Shown here: piece after piece, positions 19,001 to 28,300 of the stretch
Position numbering within the stretch: the first letter of the stretch is position 1
Layout of the letters: every line of letters starts with the position of its first letter
Source: Parasphingorhabdus litoris DSM 22379
Lineage (GTDB): Bacteria > Pseudomonadota > Alphaproteobacteria > Sphingomonadales > Sphingomonadaceae
DNA length: 64,000 nucleotides
Direction: 5' to 3'
Assembly: GCF_020906275.1 (NCBI RefSeq)
Contig: NZ_CP086727.1
Location: forward strand, 1,736,001-1,800,000
Notes under the pieces: model-generated
What the model was told of the DNA's origin: nothing
Databases searched by the model: none
The model's input: only the letters and a program-made list of their open reading frames with translations
Position numbers and translations under genes: made by a program

Positions 19001-19061
19001 AAAAACATATAAAATGGCTTGCCAGCGGGGCCATCTGCCCCTATCTGACGGCCTTCAATGC

Positions 19062-19138
19062 GCGCCCGTAGCTCAGCTGGATAGAGTACTTGACTACGAA
19101 TCAAGGGGTCGGGAGTTCGAATCTTCCCGGGCGCGCCA
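19062..19138 (+). tRNA. tRNA-Arg (anticodon ACG)
   Basis: 77 bases folding as a cloverleaf. Acceptor GCGCCCG pairs with CGGGCGC, the anticodon stem is CTTGA/TCAAG with loop CTACGAA giving ACG (A34 is expected to become inosine), and the T-arm is GGGAG-TTCGAAT-CTTCC. CCA is encoded. It reads CGN arginine codons. Confidence 0.96.
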
Positions 19139-19245
19139 TTTTTCCCTTCAATGGATGATACGGCACTACGTGCACTTGTACTGGGGTTCAGGGAAGCCTA
19201 AGTTATTGGCATTATGTGTGCTTAACTTGCGTAAAGGATTGCCTT

Positions 19246-19866
19246 TTGGCCGACTATTCTGACACTTTTGAAGATGCCCTTGCTGCTCGTGAAGCAGCCA
19301 AAATACCTGTGCCAGATGAAGTGCAGGAAGCGGTGAAGACCCTTTTGCGTTGGTCCGGTGAAGATCCAGAGCGCGAAGGCCTGCTCGACACCCCGAAACG
19401 TGTGGCGCGCGCTTGGAAAGAATATTGCGAAGGCTACCAGGAAAACCCTGCCATACATTTGGCACGAACGTTTGAAGAAGTCGGCGGATATGATGAGTTG
19501 GTGCTGCTCAAAGACATTCCGTTTCACTCGCATTGTGAACATCATATGGCACCGATTATTGGCAAGGCCAGTATCGCCTATATGCCAACAGACCGGGTTG
19601 TCGGGATATCGAAGCTGGCGCGCGTGTTGCACGGTTTTGCACGGCGCCTACAGGTTCAGGAACGCCTGACGGCGGAGGTTGCTCAATGCATTTGGGATAA
19701 CTTGAAGCCCCATGGCGTTGCTGTAGTGGTCGAAGCCAGTCACAGCTGCATGACGGCGCGCGGTGTACGCACGCCGGGAGTTGGTATGACGACTAGTCGT
19801 CTATTGGGCTGCTTCCTCGACGATGCTCGTAGCCGCAAAGAAGTTATGAGCTTGATGGGATATTAA
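19246..19866 (+). CDS. folE: GTP cyclohydrolase I
   Basis: 206 residues from a TTG, chosen because AAAGGA lies seven bases upstream; a GTG 30 bases earlier would add ten unlikely residues. Signatures: EGLLDTPKRVARAW, HSHCEHHMAPI with zinc-binding Cys and His, GISKLARVLHGFARRLQVQERLT, and SHSCMTARGVRTPG with the third zinc ligand. The enzyme makes dihydroneopterin triphosphate from GTP, the first step of folate synthesis. It stands alone between tRNA-Arg and a convergent gene five bases away. Confidence 0.96.
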   Translation: MADYSDTFEDALAAREAAKIPVPDEVQEAVKTLLRWSGEDPEREGLLDTPKRVARAWKEYCEGYQENPAIHLARTFEEVGGYDELVLLKDIPFHSHCEHHMAPIIGKASIAYMPTDRVVGISKLARVLHGFARRLQVQERLTAEVAQCIWDNLKPHGVAVVVEASHSCMTARGVRTPGVGMTTSRLLGCFLDDARSRKEVMSLMGY

Positions 19867-19871
19867 GCCCG

Positions 19872-20528
19872 TCAATCCATCCACATACGCATGAGATTAT
19901 ATTGCAACGCTTGCATGCGCATGTAATTCTCGTCTTTCATGTTCAGCCCTTCAAGAGCGGCAACTTCGTTCAATTCATAAAGCAAATTGCGCTTCATAAC
20001 ATCGCGCACTTTGCTCTGAATGAAGGTGATGGCAACAATGCGTTCGCCTTCAGAGATGGGCTCGACTTCATGAAGCGTATGGGAGGGATAGACAATAGCA
20101 GTGCCCGGAAGTCCCTTGAAGCGCATTCCGGCTTCGCCCTGAGTCACATGCAAAGCGCCGCCTTTACTATCGTTGGGACCGCTCAGGAAGATTGTGCAGC
20201 TAATGTCCGATCGAATAGGGCCGTCGGGAAGGGGGATGATAGCGCTGTCCGCATGAAGACCATATTGCATGCCTGGCTGATAACGGGTGATCAGCGGTGG
20301 CGCGATTTTTTCAGGGAAAGCGAAGTCGGTAAATTCCGGATTTGACATCAGGGCGTCGTGAAGGATTTTCGATGTCTTGTTATAGGCCTCGAGGTCATGC
20401 AGCTGGAGATTATTCTTCACTTTTGAATGGGGGTTGCTGATTTTCCCATCCACAAATTGCGCGCGCGCCGCTATTTTTTTGACCTCGTTGACTTGGTTCT
20501 GATCCAGTATTTTTAGCTGTTTGAACAT
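19872..20528 (-). CDS. PKHD-type 2-oxoglutarate/Fe(II) hydroxylase (PiuC/YbiX family)
   Basis: 218 residues. The jelly-roll core shows the iron triad: HAD in QYGLHADSAI, and the distal His in YPSHTLHEVEPI, followed by the Arg that holds 2-oxoglutarate in SEGERIVAITF. The end (YELNEVAALEGLN) also matches the family. PiuC-like enzymes are commonly linked to TonB-dependent iron uptake genes, although none is adjacent here. The gene overlaps the end of the upstream sulfotransferase-like gene by 16 bases, so both are surely one transcript and probably act together. Confidence 0.88.
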   Translation of the reverse strand: MFKQLKILDQNQVNEVKKIAARAQFVDGKISNPHSKVKNNLQLHDLEAYNKTSKILHDALMSNPEFTDFAFPEKIAPPLITRYQPGMQYGLHADSAIIPLPDGPIRSDISCTIFLSGPNDSKGGALHVTQGEAGMRFKGLPGTAIVYPSHTLHEVEPISEGERIVAITFIQSKVRDVMKRNLLYELNEVAALEGLNMKDENYMRMQALQYNLMRMWMD

Positions 20529-21577
20529 GTTTTTCTCGTTTCAATCCATTGTATCGCTTCGCCAACCAAGGGATGTGCGGCCGCAATTTTTTCTACCCAC
20601 AATATCGCCGCGCGGATATCGGCGGCGTGTTTCTCATTTGCTTCTTTGAGCAGTTCTTGCCTTAAATCAGGACTATAATCATGTTCCGGTGCTTTGGAAT
20701 AGGATGACATGATGGGGCTGGATATTAATTCTGTCGCCCTTTGTGCAAGTAAGTCCTGTTTGAAATGGGCGGCTGCATTCATTAATTGCTCTTCAGGTGA
20801 TTGCAGAAAGGCCTCGAAGTCCATCCATAAAATATCGGCGGAAGGGTTGGTTTTCTGTGCCGCGAACAGGGTTACCAACTCGCTCATCCAGCTCATTGCG
20901 ACGCGCTGGGCCAGCGTTAGTTCCCATAGTCGGGCAGGGGCTTTGCCGAGGTGACGGGTCAGCCGCTTCAATCGTGCACCCGCCATCATATGGGTTTCCT
21001 GCACGGATGCTTCGCCGGCCAATATCGTGGGGATATAGCGGTCGAGCGGGGCATACAGGAATAACGCGTCGGTCTCTTCAGCCAATAGTTCTGGCGCCAA
21101 TTCACTCACGAAGCTGCTGGCTTTGATCATAACCTGTTGTTGAGGATGAAATGACCGTGACAACCAACGCACGGATTCCGAAAAGCGCCGCTCATAGGAT
21201 TCCGGTGACCATGGGCTGTCCGGTTCGTCCCGTATCTGGGAAATCTCGCACAGGGTCCTCAGAAGTTGCGGCTCGCGAAGCGCGAATACTGTGTCGATCT
21301 CCCCAAGCAGACGTGAAAGCAATGTCGATCCGACATGCCCGATGTGAAAAATATACTGCGGCTTGGAACTTTGAGGCAGATTGACCGCTGACAGCTCCGA
21401 CCATGGAACCAGCTGTCGTCGCAATTGCGGAGTAATGATGCGCTGGTCGAGGAAACTGGCCTTGCGATAATCTTCTTCGGTCAAATGCGATAACAGCACC
21501 TGATCCTTGGGCAGATCCACCAGATGCGGCAGGAGCCGAGCATCCTGAGAAAACTGATTTTGCCAGCTATTGGTCAA
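20513..21577 (-). CDS. Sulfotransferase-like P-loop protein
   Basis: 354 residues from a TTG with GAGGG just upstream; no ATG lies nearby. Around residue 75 YIFHIGHVGSTLLSRLLGE resembles the PAPS-binding 5' loop of sulfotransferases (SxRSGTTLL type), with Gly-His-Val-Gly-Ser-Thr in place of the usual Arg-Ser-Gly-Thr. Helical segments and a hydrophobic LFLYAPLDRYI strand follow, then Trp-rich helices. The exact reaction is not readable; it may transfer sulfate or be a non-catalytic relative. Overlap with the downstream 2OG oxygenase suggests a two-step modification of one substrate. Confidence 0.65.
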   Translation of the reverse strand: MTNSWQNQFSQDARLLPHLVDLPKDQVLLSHLTEEDYRKASFLDQRIITPQLRRQLVPWSELSAVNLPQSSKPQYIFHIGHVGSTLLSRLLGEIDTVFALREPQLLRTLCEISQIRDEPDSPWSPESYERRFSESVRWLSRSFHPQQQVMIKASSFVSELAPELLAEETDALFLYAPLDRYIPTILAGEASVQETHMMAGARLKRLTRHLGKAPARLWELTLAQRVAMSWMSELVTLFAAQKTNPSADILWMDFEAFLQSPEEQLMNAAAHFKQDLLAQRATELISSPIMSSYSKAPEHDYSPDLRQELLKEANEKHAADIRAAILWVEKIAAAHPLVGEAIQWIETRKTCSNS

Positions 21578-21595
21578 TATGCCCTCAATCCTATG

Positions 21596-21647
21596 AAAAA
21601 GCCCGAAGGCGGATTGTTACTCTGTAACGCACCAGCTTCGGGCTTTT
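21596..21647 (-). terminator. Rho-independent terminator of the rpsF-rpsR-rplI operon
   Basis: Long stem AAAAGCCCGAAG/CTTCGGGCTTTT with an inner GTTAC/GTAAC hairpin, just after the rplI stop on the minus strand. A and T tracts on both sides allow bidirectional function. The T-run leads towards the sulfotransferase-like gene, whose start is about 20 bases away. Confidence 0.9.
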
Positions 21648-21667
21648 CAATCACTTGCAGACAAATA

Positions 21668-22318
21668 TTATTCTTTGTCTTCGGTGCTTTCTTCTGATTC
21701 TTCAGCTGTTTCCTCTGAAGCCGCTTCATCAGAAGCTTCTTCGGTATCAGCCGCTTCTTCTTCACCGTCATCTTCGCTTTCCGGTGCCAAAGCCGCAGCA
21801 GCCAGTTCAGCCTGCTCTTCTTCAAACATCTGGGCGATCACGTCGATGCCGTCTTTCTGCAGTTCAGCTTCATCGTCAGAGCGAGCCACATTGACCTCGA
21901 CGGTGACAGACACTTCAGGGTGCAACCGGATGCGAACGTCGAAAACACCAAGCGTCTTGATTGGTTTTTCGAGGATGACCATGCTTTTTTCAACATGGGC
22001 GCCATCGGCATTGAGCGTTTCGACAATGTCGCGAACCGAAACCGAACCATAAAGCTGGCCGCTGGCGGAAGAGGCGCGGATCAATACGATCTGTTTGCCA
22101 TCAACATTGCCGGATGCCTTTTCAGCATCTTTGCGCTTCGCTTCATTGTCCGCTTCAATCTGCGCACGATTGGCTTCGAAAACCTTCTTGTTCGCGTCGT
22201 TGGCGCGCAAGGCTTTCTTGTTAGGCAGCAGATAGTTGCGCGCATAACCGTTTTTCACGGTTACGACATCGCCAATGCCGCCCAGTTTTTCGACTCGTTC
22301 GAGCAAAATAATATCCAT
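21668..22318 (-). CDS. rplI: 50S ribosomal protein L9, long acidic-tailed form
   Basis: 216 residues. It starts MDIILLERVEKLGGIGDVVTVKNGYARNYLLPNKKA, the L9 N-domain signature, followed by the long connecting helix and the C-domain (residues to about 150). The last 40 residues are an extra tail rich in Glu, Asp, Ala and Ser. L9 spans the ribosome surface near L1 and helps reading-frame maintenance. It is third in the rpsF-rpsR-rplI operon, 11 bases after rpsR. Confidence 0.96.
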   Translation of the reverse strand: MDIILLERVEKLGGIGDVVTVKNGYARNYLLPNKKALRANDANKKVFEANRAQIEADNEAKRKDAEKASGNVDGKQIVLIRASSASGQLYGSVSVRDIVETLNADGAHVEKSMVILEKPIKTLGVFDVRIRLHPEVSVTVEVNVARSDDEAELQKDGIDVIAQMFEEEQAELAAAALAPESEDDGEEEAADTEEASDEAASEETAEESEESTEDKE

Positions 22319-22329
22319 GTCTCTTGCTC

Positions 22330-22554
22330 CTATTTCACGAGATAAGGCAGCAGGCCGAGATGGCGGGCGCGTTTAATTGCCTTGGACAATTCGCGCTGCT
22401 TCTTGGCGGAAACTGCGGTGATACGACTAGGTACGATCTTGCCGCGCTCGGAAATATATCCCTGCAGCATTTTTACATCTTTATAGTCGATGGGTTGTGC
22501 GTTCTTGCCGGAAAAGGGGCAGCTTTTGCGGCGACGGAAAAATGGACGTCCCAT
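22330..22554 (-). CDS. rpsR: 30S ribosomal protein S18
   Basis: 74 residues: [69 protein letters not shown] is the S18 pattern throughout. S18 pairs with S6 on the platform of the small subunit. It lies about 20 bases after rpsF with its own Shine-Dalgarno (GGAG). Confidence 0.97.
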   Translation of the reverse strand: MGRPFFRRRKSCPFSGKNAQPIDYKDVKMLQGYISERGKIVPSRITAVSAKKQRELSKAIKRARHLGLLPYLVK

Positions 22555-22575
22555 GTTTATTACTCCTTTTCTAGC

Positions 22576-22968
22576 TTAACTGTCGTCGCGCTCACGGCGA
22601 GGGCGGTCACCACCACGATCTCCGCCACCACGGCGTGAGTCACGGTCTGGCTTGCGCATCATGACTGACGGGCCTTCTTCATGCTCGTCGACGCGGATGG
22701 TCAGAAAACGGATCACGTCTTCGTTGATACGGGTCTGACGTTCCAATTCGGCAATCACGTTGGTTGGCGCATCGAGACGCAGCATCACGTAATGGGCTTT
22801 GCGGTTTTTCTGAACCTTGTAGGCCAGCGTACGCAGGCCCCAGGTTTCCGTCAAAACGACTTTGCCTTCATTGGCTTCAACAATTTTTGTAGCTTCCTGA
22901 GCGAGACTATCGACCTGAGATTGGCTCAAGTCCTGACGCGCGAGGAAGACATGCTCATAATGCGGCAT
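22576..22968 (-). CDS. rpsF: 30S ribosomal protein S6
   Basis: 130 residues. [22 protein letters not shown] and [20 protein letters not shown] are typical of S6, followed by a C-terminal Arg/Asp/Gly-rich tail ([18 protein letters not shown]). AAGGAAAT precedes the ATG. It is the first gene of the operon; about 180 bases upstream hold the promoter and possibly an S6:S18 autoregulatory leader, which I could not draw with confidence. Confidence 0.96.
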   Translation of the reverse strand: MPHYEHVFLARQDLSQSQVDSLAQEATKIVEANEGKVVLTETWGLRTLAYKVQKNRKAHYVMLRLDAPTNVIAELERQTRINEDVIRFLTIRVDEHEEGPSVMMRKPDRDSRRGGGDRGGDRPRRERDDS

Positions 22969-23146
22969 GCTTGATTTCCTTCATGTTACCGATCGCTGAC
23001 GCCGCACCATGCAGACACGCCCCTCCGGCTTTCTTCTCTTTCCCGTGATTCTTTTGAAGGAATCGCCGAGAAGCGCGGCCTATGGCGAAGTTTTTCCTAC
23101 AATGCAAGAGCTGGCTGACTTTCATCCGGCCTAAATGGCTTGATCC

Positions 23147-23395
23147 TCAGATACACCATTCCAATTCATGCTCGGTAGCGCTGCGATTTTCGGCTTTTAC
23201 CCGGTTAGTGACCATTCGATCATAGAGCTTTTTCACTAGGTTGCTGCCGGTTTTTTCAAAGAGAAATGGAAAAATACCGTGCAAAAGACAGGCAAAGCCA
23301 GCGGCCATCATTGGAATGCCAAAGCTAGAGGCCATCATGAAATGTTCGGCATAGGTTTCCCCAACTGTTTTCGGATGTTCGGTAAAAAGCTTCAT
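23147..23395 (-). CDS. Small membrane protein, DUF6356 family
   Basis: 82 residues. The start MKLFTEHPKTVGETYAEHF and the central hydrophobic span SFGIPMMAAGFACLLHGIFPFLFEKTGS match what I remember of the DUF6356 proteins common in sphingomonads: one or two membrane helices with a capsule-like His-Pro-x-(S/T)-Val-Gly-Glu N-terminus. The function is unknown. A GGAGC Shine-Dalgarno lies upstream. It sits alone between rpsF and the YeiH-type gene, all on the minus strand. Confidence 0.7.
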   Translation of the reverse strand: MKLFTEHPKTVGETYAEHFMMASSFGIPMMAAGFACLLHGIFPFLFEKTGSNLVKKLYDRMVTNRVKAENRSATEHELEWCI

Positions 23396-23547
23396 GTCTG
23401 CTCCTGATTTAATCTCAGATAGGGTAATAGTTGATCCAGCGACAAAATCTTTGCCAAATTTACGTGCAGACAGTGTCGTTATAGAAAATATTCCCTCTTA
23501 TTTGATAAAAAACAGAAAATAATTGGAATCTGGTGCCAGTTCCCAGC

Positions 23548-24621
23548 TTACAATAATTGAATGGCGAGCATCGAGAGCAAGAACGCCATCGCCGTTGTCA
23601 TGATGACCGGCGCAAAGCAATGCCAGCCATGTGACATCAATCCGGCCAGATTGGATTTTATCGCGGCTGCCACCACGGCAAACAGCAACAAGGTGCTGGC
23701 CAGCCGGTTGCCTGCATCAACCAGAGAAGAGGGCAGGGCTACCAGGCTGTTTAGAGCCACCAGCATGATGAACCCGATGATGAACCAGGGCATGCCCTGA
23801 CGAAGGCCAATTTTGCGTGATGTCGGGTCGGTGTCCTTCACAGCCATTTTCTGAAGCACCATCGAGACGATAATCAAAACGGGCGCAAGCAGCGTCACGC
23901 GGGAGAGTTTTACCACAGTTGCAACCTCTCCGGCTTCGGGAGAATAGGAAAATCCGCCCCCTATGGCTTGAGCCACATCATGAATAGACGCGCCGATTAA
24001 GAAGCCTGCTTGTTTATCATTCAGGTTCAGAAAGCCTGCAATGGCGGGATAGAAGGTCATGGCAAAGGCGCTGGCGATCGTTGTCCCGAGCAGAACGATA
24101 GTGAAGCGCGACTGATCTATCCTCTTGGTGCCAATGATACTCCACAGCGCCAGTGCAGCGGAAGCGCCGCATATCGCTGTCGCTCCGCCGGCCAGCAGAC
24201 CAAAAAGCGGATCAAGCTTGAACAATCTGGCTGCGATGATGCCGGTGAATATGACAATCGTCATGATAGCAATCAGTGCAACAAAAGGGATAATGCCCAG
24301 GCTGCCTATTTCGGCAAAGCTGATCCGCATGCCGATCAATACGATGCCGATGCGCAACAAAGTTTGCGATGAGAAATCCAGCCCCGTTGACAGGCGCTTG
24401 TCGGCATTCACAAAGCTAAGCGCAAGGCCCAGCAACAGTCCCATCAATATGGCGGGCGGACCATAATGTTCACTAAGCCAGAGCGCAGCCAGCGAAACAA
24501 CAGCGACCAGCATAAGGCCGGGTAAGTGAGACAAAAATGTCTTTTTCTGCGTGGGTTCGGCAAGCTGCAGCTCGCCATATAAGTCAGCCACCAAGGGAAG
24601 TTGACGATCATGTTGTGACAA
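23548..24621 (-). CDS. YeiH-family putative sulfate exporter
   Basis: 357 residues with about ten hydrophobic segments after a hydrophilic N-terminus of 30 residues. The family motifs are visible: PAILMGLLLGLALSF, LLRIGIVLIGMRISF, GGATAICGASAALA (the most conserved stretch) and GASIHDVAQAIGGGFSYS. These inner-membrane proteins are annotated as putative sulfate exporters; direct evidence of substrate is weak across the family. Two copies of the 20-bp TGTGANNNGTGTGAACTTTG motif lie 100-166 bases upstream in the same orientation and may be regulatory. Confidence 0.9.
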   Translation of the reverse strand: MSQHDRQLPLVADLYGELQLAEPTQKKTFLSHLPGLMLVAVVSLAALWLSEHYGPPAILMGLLLGLALSFVNADKRLSTGLDFSSQTLLRIGIVLIGMRISFAEIGSLGIIPFVALIAIMTIVIFTGIIAARLFKLDPLFGLLAGGATAICGASAALALWSIIGTKRIDQSRFTIVLLGTTIASAFAMTFYPAIAGFLNLNDKQAGFLIGASIHDVAQAIGGGFSYSPEAGEVATVVKLSRVTLLAPVLIIVSMVLQKMAVKDTDPTSRKIGLRQGMPWFIIGFIMLVALNSLVALPSSLVDAGNRLASTLLLFAVVAAAIKSNLAGLMSHGWHCFAPVIMTTAMAFLLSMLAIQLL

Positions 24622-25336
24622 TCTGGTCTCCGGTTTGATGGTGGCTATATCCCGATCGTCGGCACATTAGGCGAGCGGAAGGGGAATGCAATGCGCTTGT
24701 GCCAAGCTCCAGCAAACGTCCAAAGTTCACACATATCACACACGCCTCGACCTAGCCCCTTGCTCTTCAAAGTTCACACAAATCACACATGATTTCTTTC
24801 CTTCAGTTTTTCGCCCGCTCACCACCGCTGCCTGCGCAAATCAGTTTAAGCATCGGCGGAGGTTGAAAAGTTCAAATATAGTCTATCGGGTATATTGTAG
24901 GAAAGCGTTTTGCCGAGCTTGTCGCACTTTGAATAGCTAAAGAATCGCGGCTAATTATTTATCAGTTTCGGACAAATTTGAATCCATAACGGACATTTCT
25001 TTGCAGAAACGATATACATCACGTTACATATATTTACGAGGGAGGGTGGGGCATGCATTAACGCCAGAACAAAGCTTTACCAACTACATCGTGTTGGTGT
25101 CACATTCGGGGTAAGAGGGGCAGCTTTTCGAAACGAGTGAATGTCGGATGATACCGGCGTTCTGATCAGGGTTCCTGTTTCATAACCAGAGCATAGCTGT
25201 TTCTGCGGATATTGCGATCACCGCTCAGTTGGGGCGCAATCAGTCAACACATTTCATCATCGTGAATAGAACCGACATCCAAAAGCGGGTGTTGGCCATT
25301 TCGGTGTTTAATGACTCTCATTCAGAGGAATCCATC
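24622..25336. other. Long intergenic region between the YeiH-type gene and the adhesin
   Basis: About 715 bases between divergent genes. It holds two copies of the 20-bp motif near the left end and presumably both promoters. The right half is AT-rich around 24900-25030 with no coding signal I trust: an 84-codon frame at 24686-24940 on the plus strand runs through the repeats and has no family-like content. No RNA gene was recognised. Confidence 0.7.
24721..24787 (-). repeat. Two copies of the 20-bp motif TGTGANNNGTGTGAACTTTG upstream of the YeiH-type gene
   Basis: Read on the minus strand, copies at 24721-24740 and 24768-24787 match all 17 fixed positions of the three copies upstream of ppdK, with N positions TAT and TTT. 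They point towards the YeiH-type gene, as the other set points towards ppdK. Confidence 0.9.
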
Positions 25337-28300
25337 ATGCATCAACCTTCCAATCTGCTTCGTCCGACTTTTCTTACTGCTACCAGCATCATCGCTTTGG
25401 CCTGTGCCACTCCAGCATCGGCAGAAACCTGCCTAATTGATCGCAACAATAATGGAGAGGTCGATCCAGGCACCGATAATGATGGCGGAGCCAATTCGGA
25501 TGATCAGGATAACAGCATGGCGTGCGGCGTTAATGCATCGGCAACCGGAAATGCGAGCAATGCAATGGGGGCGAGCGCTCAGGCTACCACCAGTAACAGC
25601 ACGGCCACTGGTTCCTTTAGTAATGCAACGGGCAATGTCAGTACCGCAACCGGATCTTTGGCCACCGCAAGTGGTAATAACAGCACGGCGACGGGGTCTT
25701 ACAGCACCGCATCCGGGGGGAATAGCACCGCAACCGGATCGCTCAGTTCCGCAAGAGGCGGGAACAGTACCGCGATCGGAAGTTACAGCAATGCCAGTGG
25801 AGAACGCGGCACCGCAACCGGCCATCTGAGCGAAGCCACAGGGGCAAATAGTACCGCAAACGGGGTTCTCAGTAAGGCATCTGGCGATGCCAGTGTCGCC
25901 ATGGGTGTTTTCAGCGATGCCGCGAGCGATAGCAGTATTGCAATTGGGGCAGACACCGATCTTGACGGCAAAGGGGCTGTCGCATCGGCTACTGGTGCCA
26001 TTGCGCTTGGTAACGACGCTGCGGCGAGCAGCGAACGGGCCGTGGCCATCGGCCTGGGCGCGATCGCATCGGGCTCTACCGCACTTGGCGGTGGTGCACA
26101 GGCGACGGGCACAGGCTCGGTTGCGATTGGCAAGGATGCACGCAGCATAGGTGATCGTTCGGTTGCCATCGGCGAAGATGGAAATGATGCTGATACAGAT
26201 GGAGCCGTCGCTTCTGGGCCGGACTCGACGGCGGTTGGCAATGATTCAGTAGCCAGCCAGATTGAAACCAGCGCATTTGGGTCTTCTGCGCAGGCGGCAG
26301 GCTTCAAAGCTACGGCTATAGGGGCTTTCAGTCAGGCATCCGGAGATGGCAGTACAGCCGTTGGCGAAGGCAGCCAAGCATCTGGTGCAAGAAGTTCGGC
26401 TTTTGGCGAGGCTAGTCAGGCCACAGGTAATCTGTCTGTCGCAATCGGTTCAGATGGCGGCGGTGATGGAGTGGGGGCAAGAGCCTCTGGCTTCAAAAGT
26501 ATTGCGGTCGGTAATGTCTCACTTGCTGATAGCTGGTATGCCAGTGCACTGGGAACGGAGGCGCAGGCAACCAACTTCGGTAGCACCGCCATGGGTTCTT
26601 TGAGCGAGGCATCGGGCGACAGGAGCGTTGCTACAGGCTATTCCAGTCAGGCGAGCAAATTGTACAGCACCGCTACCGGAAGTTTGAGCAATGCCAGCGG
26701 GGCGCTCAGCACGGCGACAGGTAGTCGTAGCGAGGCGTCTAGAGAGAGCAGCACCGCCACAGGTTATGCTAGCAAAGCAACAGGCTTCAACAGCACGGCT
26801 ATCGGCGCTTCGAGCCAGGCATCTGGAATATCCAGCGCTGCCTTAGGGAATTTAAGTGACGCATCGGGGGAAAGCAGCCTGGCATTGGGCTCGGTTAGCA
26901 ATGCATCTGCCAGAGACAGTATGGCTGTTGGGGCCTTTAGCGAAGCGACCGCTGTAAATAGTACAGCCATGGGGGTGCGCAGCCAGGCATCTGGTGAAAA
27001 CAGCATTTCTATTGGCGGGAATAGTAGTGCGGCAGGCTCCGATTCTGTCGCTATCGGTGGTGATAGTTTTGGTGGCGATAGTTTTGGTGCTAAGGCATTG
27101 GGCGTTAAAAGCGTTGCCGTTGGCGCTGATTCTCTTGCTGATGGCGAAAGCACTAGTGCGCTGGGAACAGGAGCCCAAGCGAATGGCAATTCCAGTATCG
27201 CCATCGGATCCATCAGCAGCTCGCGGGGCTTGAGGAGCAGCGCAATCGGTTTCGGAACCAGGGCGTGGGGCGATAACAGCACCGCGACGGGATATAGAAG
27301 TCAGGCAACTGGAGAACGCAGCACAGCGGCAGGGAGTAGCAGTCAGGCATCCGGTGTCCGAAGTTCCGCGGTTGGAGCGTTCAGTAGAGCTACAGGCGAT
27401 GATTCTATCGCGATTGGTACCGGTAGTTTTTTCGGTGCAAGGGCATTGGGTTCTAAAAGCTTGGCTCTAGGCAACGACTCCTTTGCCGATGGCGACAGAG
27501 ACAGTGCGCTGGGGATGGCGGCACGGGCTACAGGAGGAAGTAGCACTGCGACCGGTTCGGCAAGTGAAGCATCAGGCCAAAGCAGCACAGCAACCGGTAC
27601 ATATAGCCGCGCGACGGAGCGCAGGAGCACAGCTTACGGAGCCAGCAGCTGGGCGACGGGTGCCGCCAGTACGGCCCTTGGCGGGGCTAGTCTTGCCAGC
27701 GGAGACCGCAGTACTGCCATTGGTAATTTCAGCCGGGCCATTGGACAAAATAGCCTATCGATGGGGCAGCGCAGCGAGGCAAATGGCGCGCGCTCCATTG
27801 CAATTGGGGGGGATGGTGAGGATTTCGATCTCGACGGTGCTGTAGCGTCCGGTAATGACTCAATCGCCTTTGGCAACGATGCAAGGGCGACAGCGCTTAA
27901 TGCGGTGGCTTTGGGCACGGGTTCGTTTGCTGATCGCGCCAATAGCATTTCGGTTGGTTTCGTTGGTGGAGAACGAATAATTGCGAATGTTGCAGCAGGC
28001 ACGCAAAATACTGACGCGGCCAATGTTGGGCAAGTCAATATTGTCGCAGACCAGGCAAGGACAGCTCAGCAAACCGCCGATACTGCCCGCGCCGAAGCCG
28101 CTGCGGCTGAGACAACGGCTAACAACGCGCAGTCGGCGGCCGACACTGCACGGACTGAGGCTGCCAAGGCGCAGGCAACAGCAGATAAAGGCATAGCTAA
28201 AGCTGACGCTGCGCAGAAGACCGCTGAGACTGCCCGCACCGAAGCCGCTGCGGCTAAGACGACGGCGAACAATGCACAGTCGACGGCCGACACTGCGCGG

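Noticed and set aside
22969..23146. Possible S6:S18 autoregulatory leader before rpsF
   Set aside because: I could not fold a convincing conserved motif by eye, so it is not listed as a feature.
24686..24940. 84-codon plus-strand frame after the YeiH-type gene
   Set aside because: Runs through two copies of the 20-bp repeat, no Shine-Dalgarno, no recognisable protein pattern.
25540..27960. Possible CRISPR-like periodicity in the adhesin gene
   Set aside because: The repeats are about 42 bases, imperfect, without unique spacers, and encode YadA-head repeats in frame.
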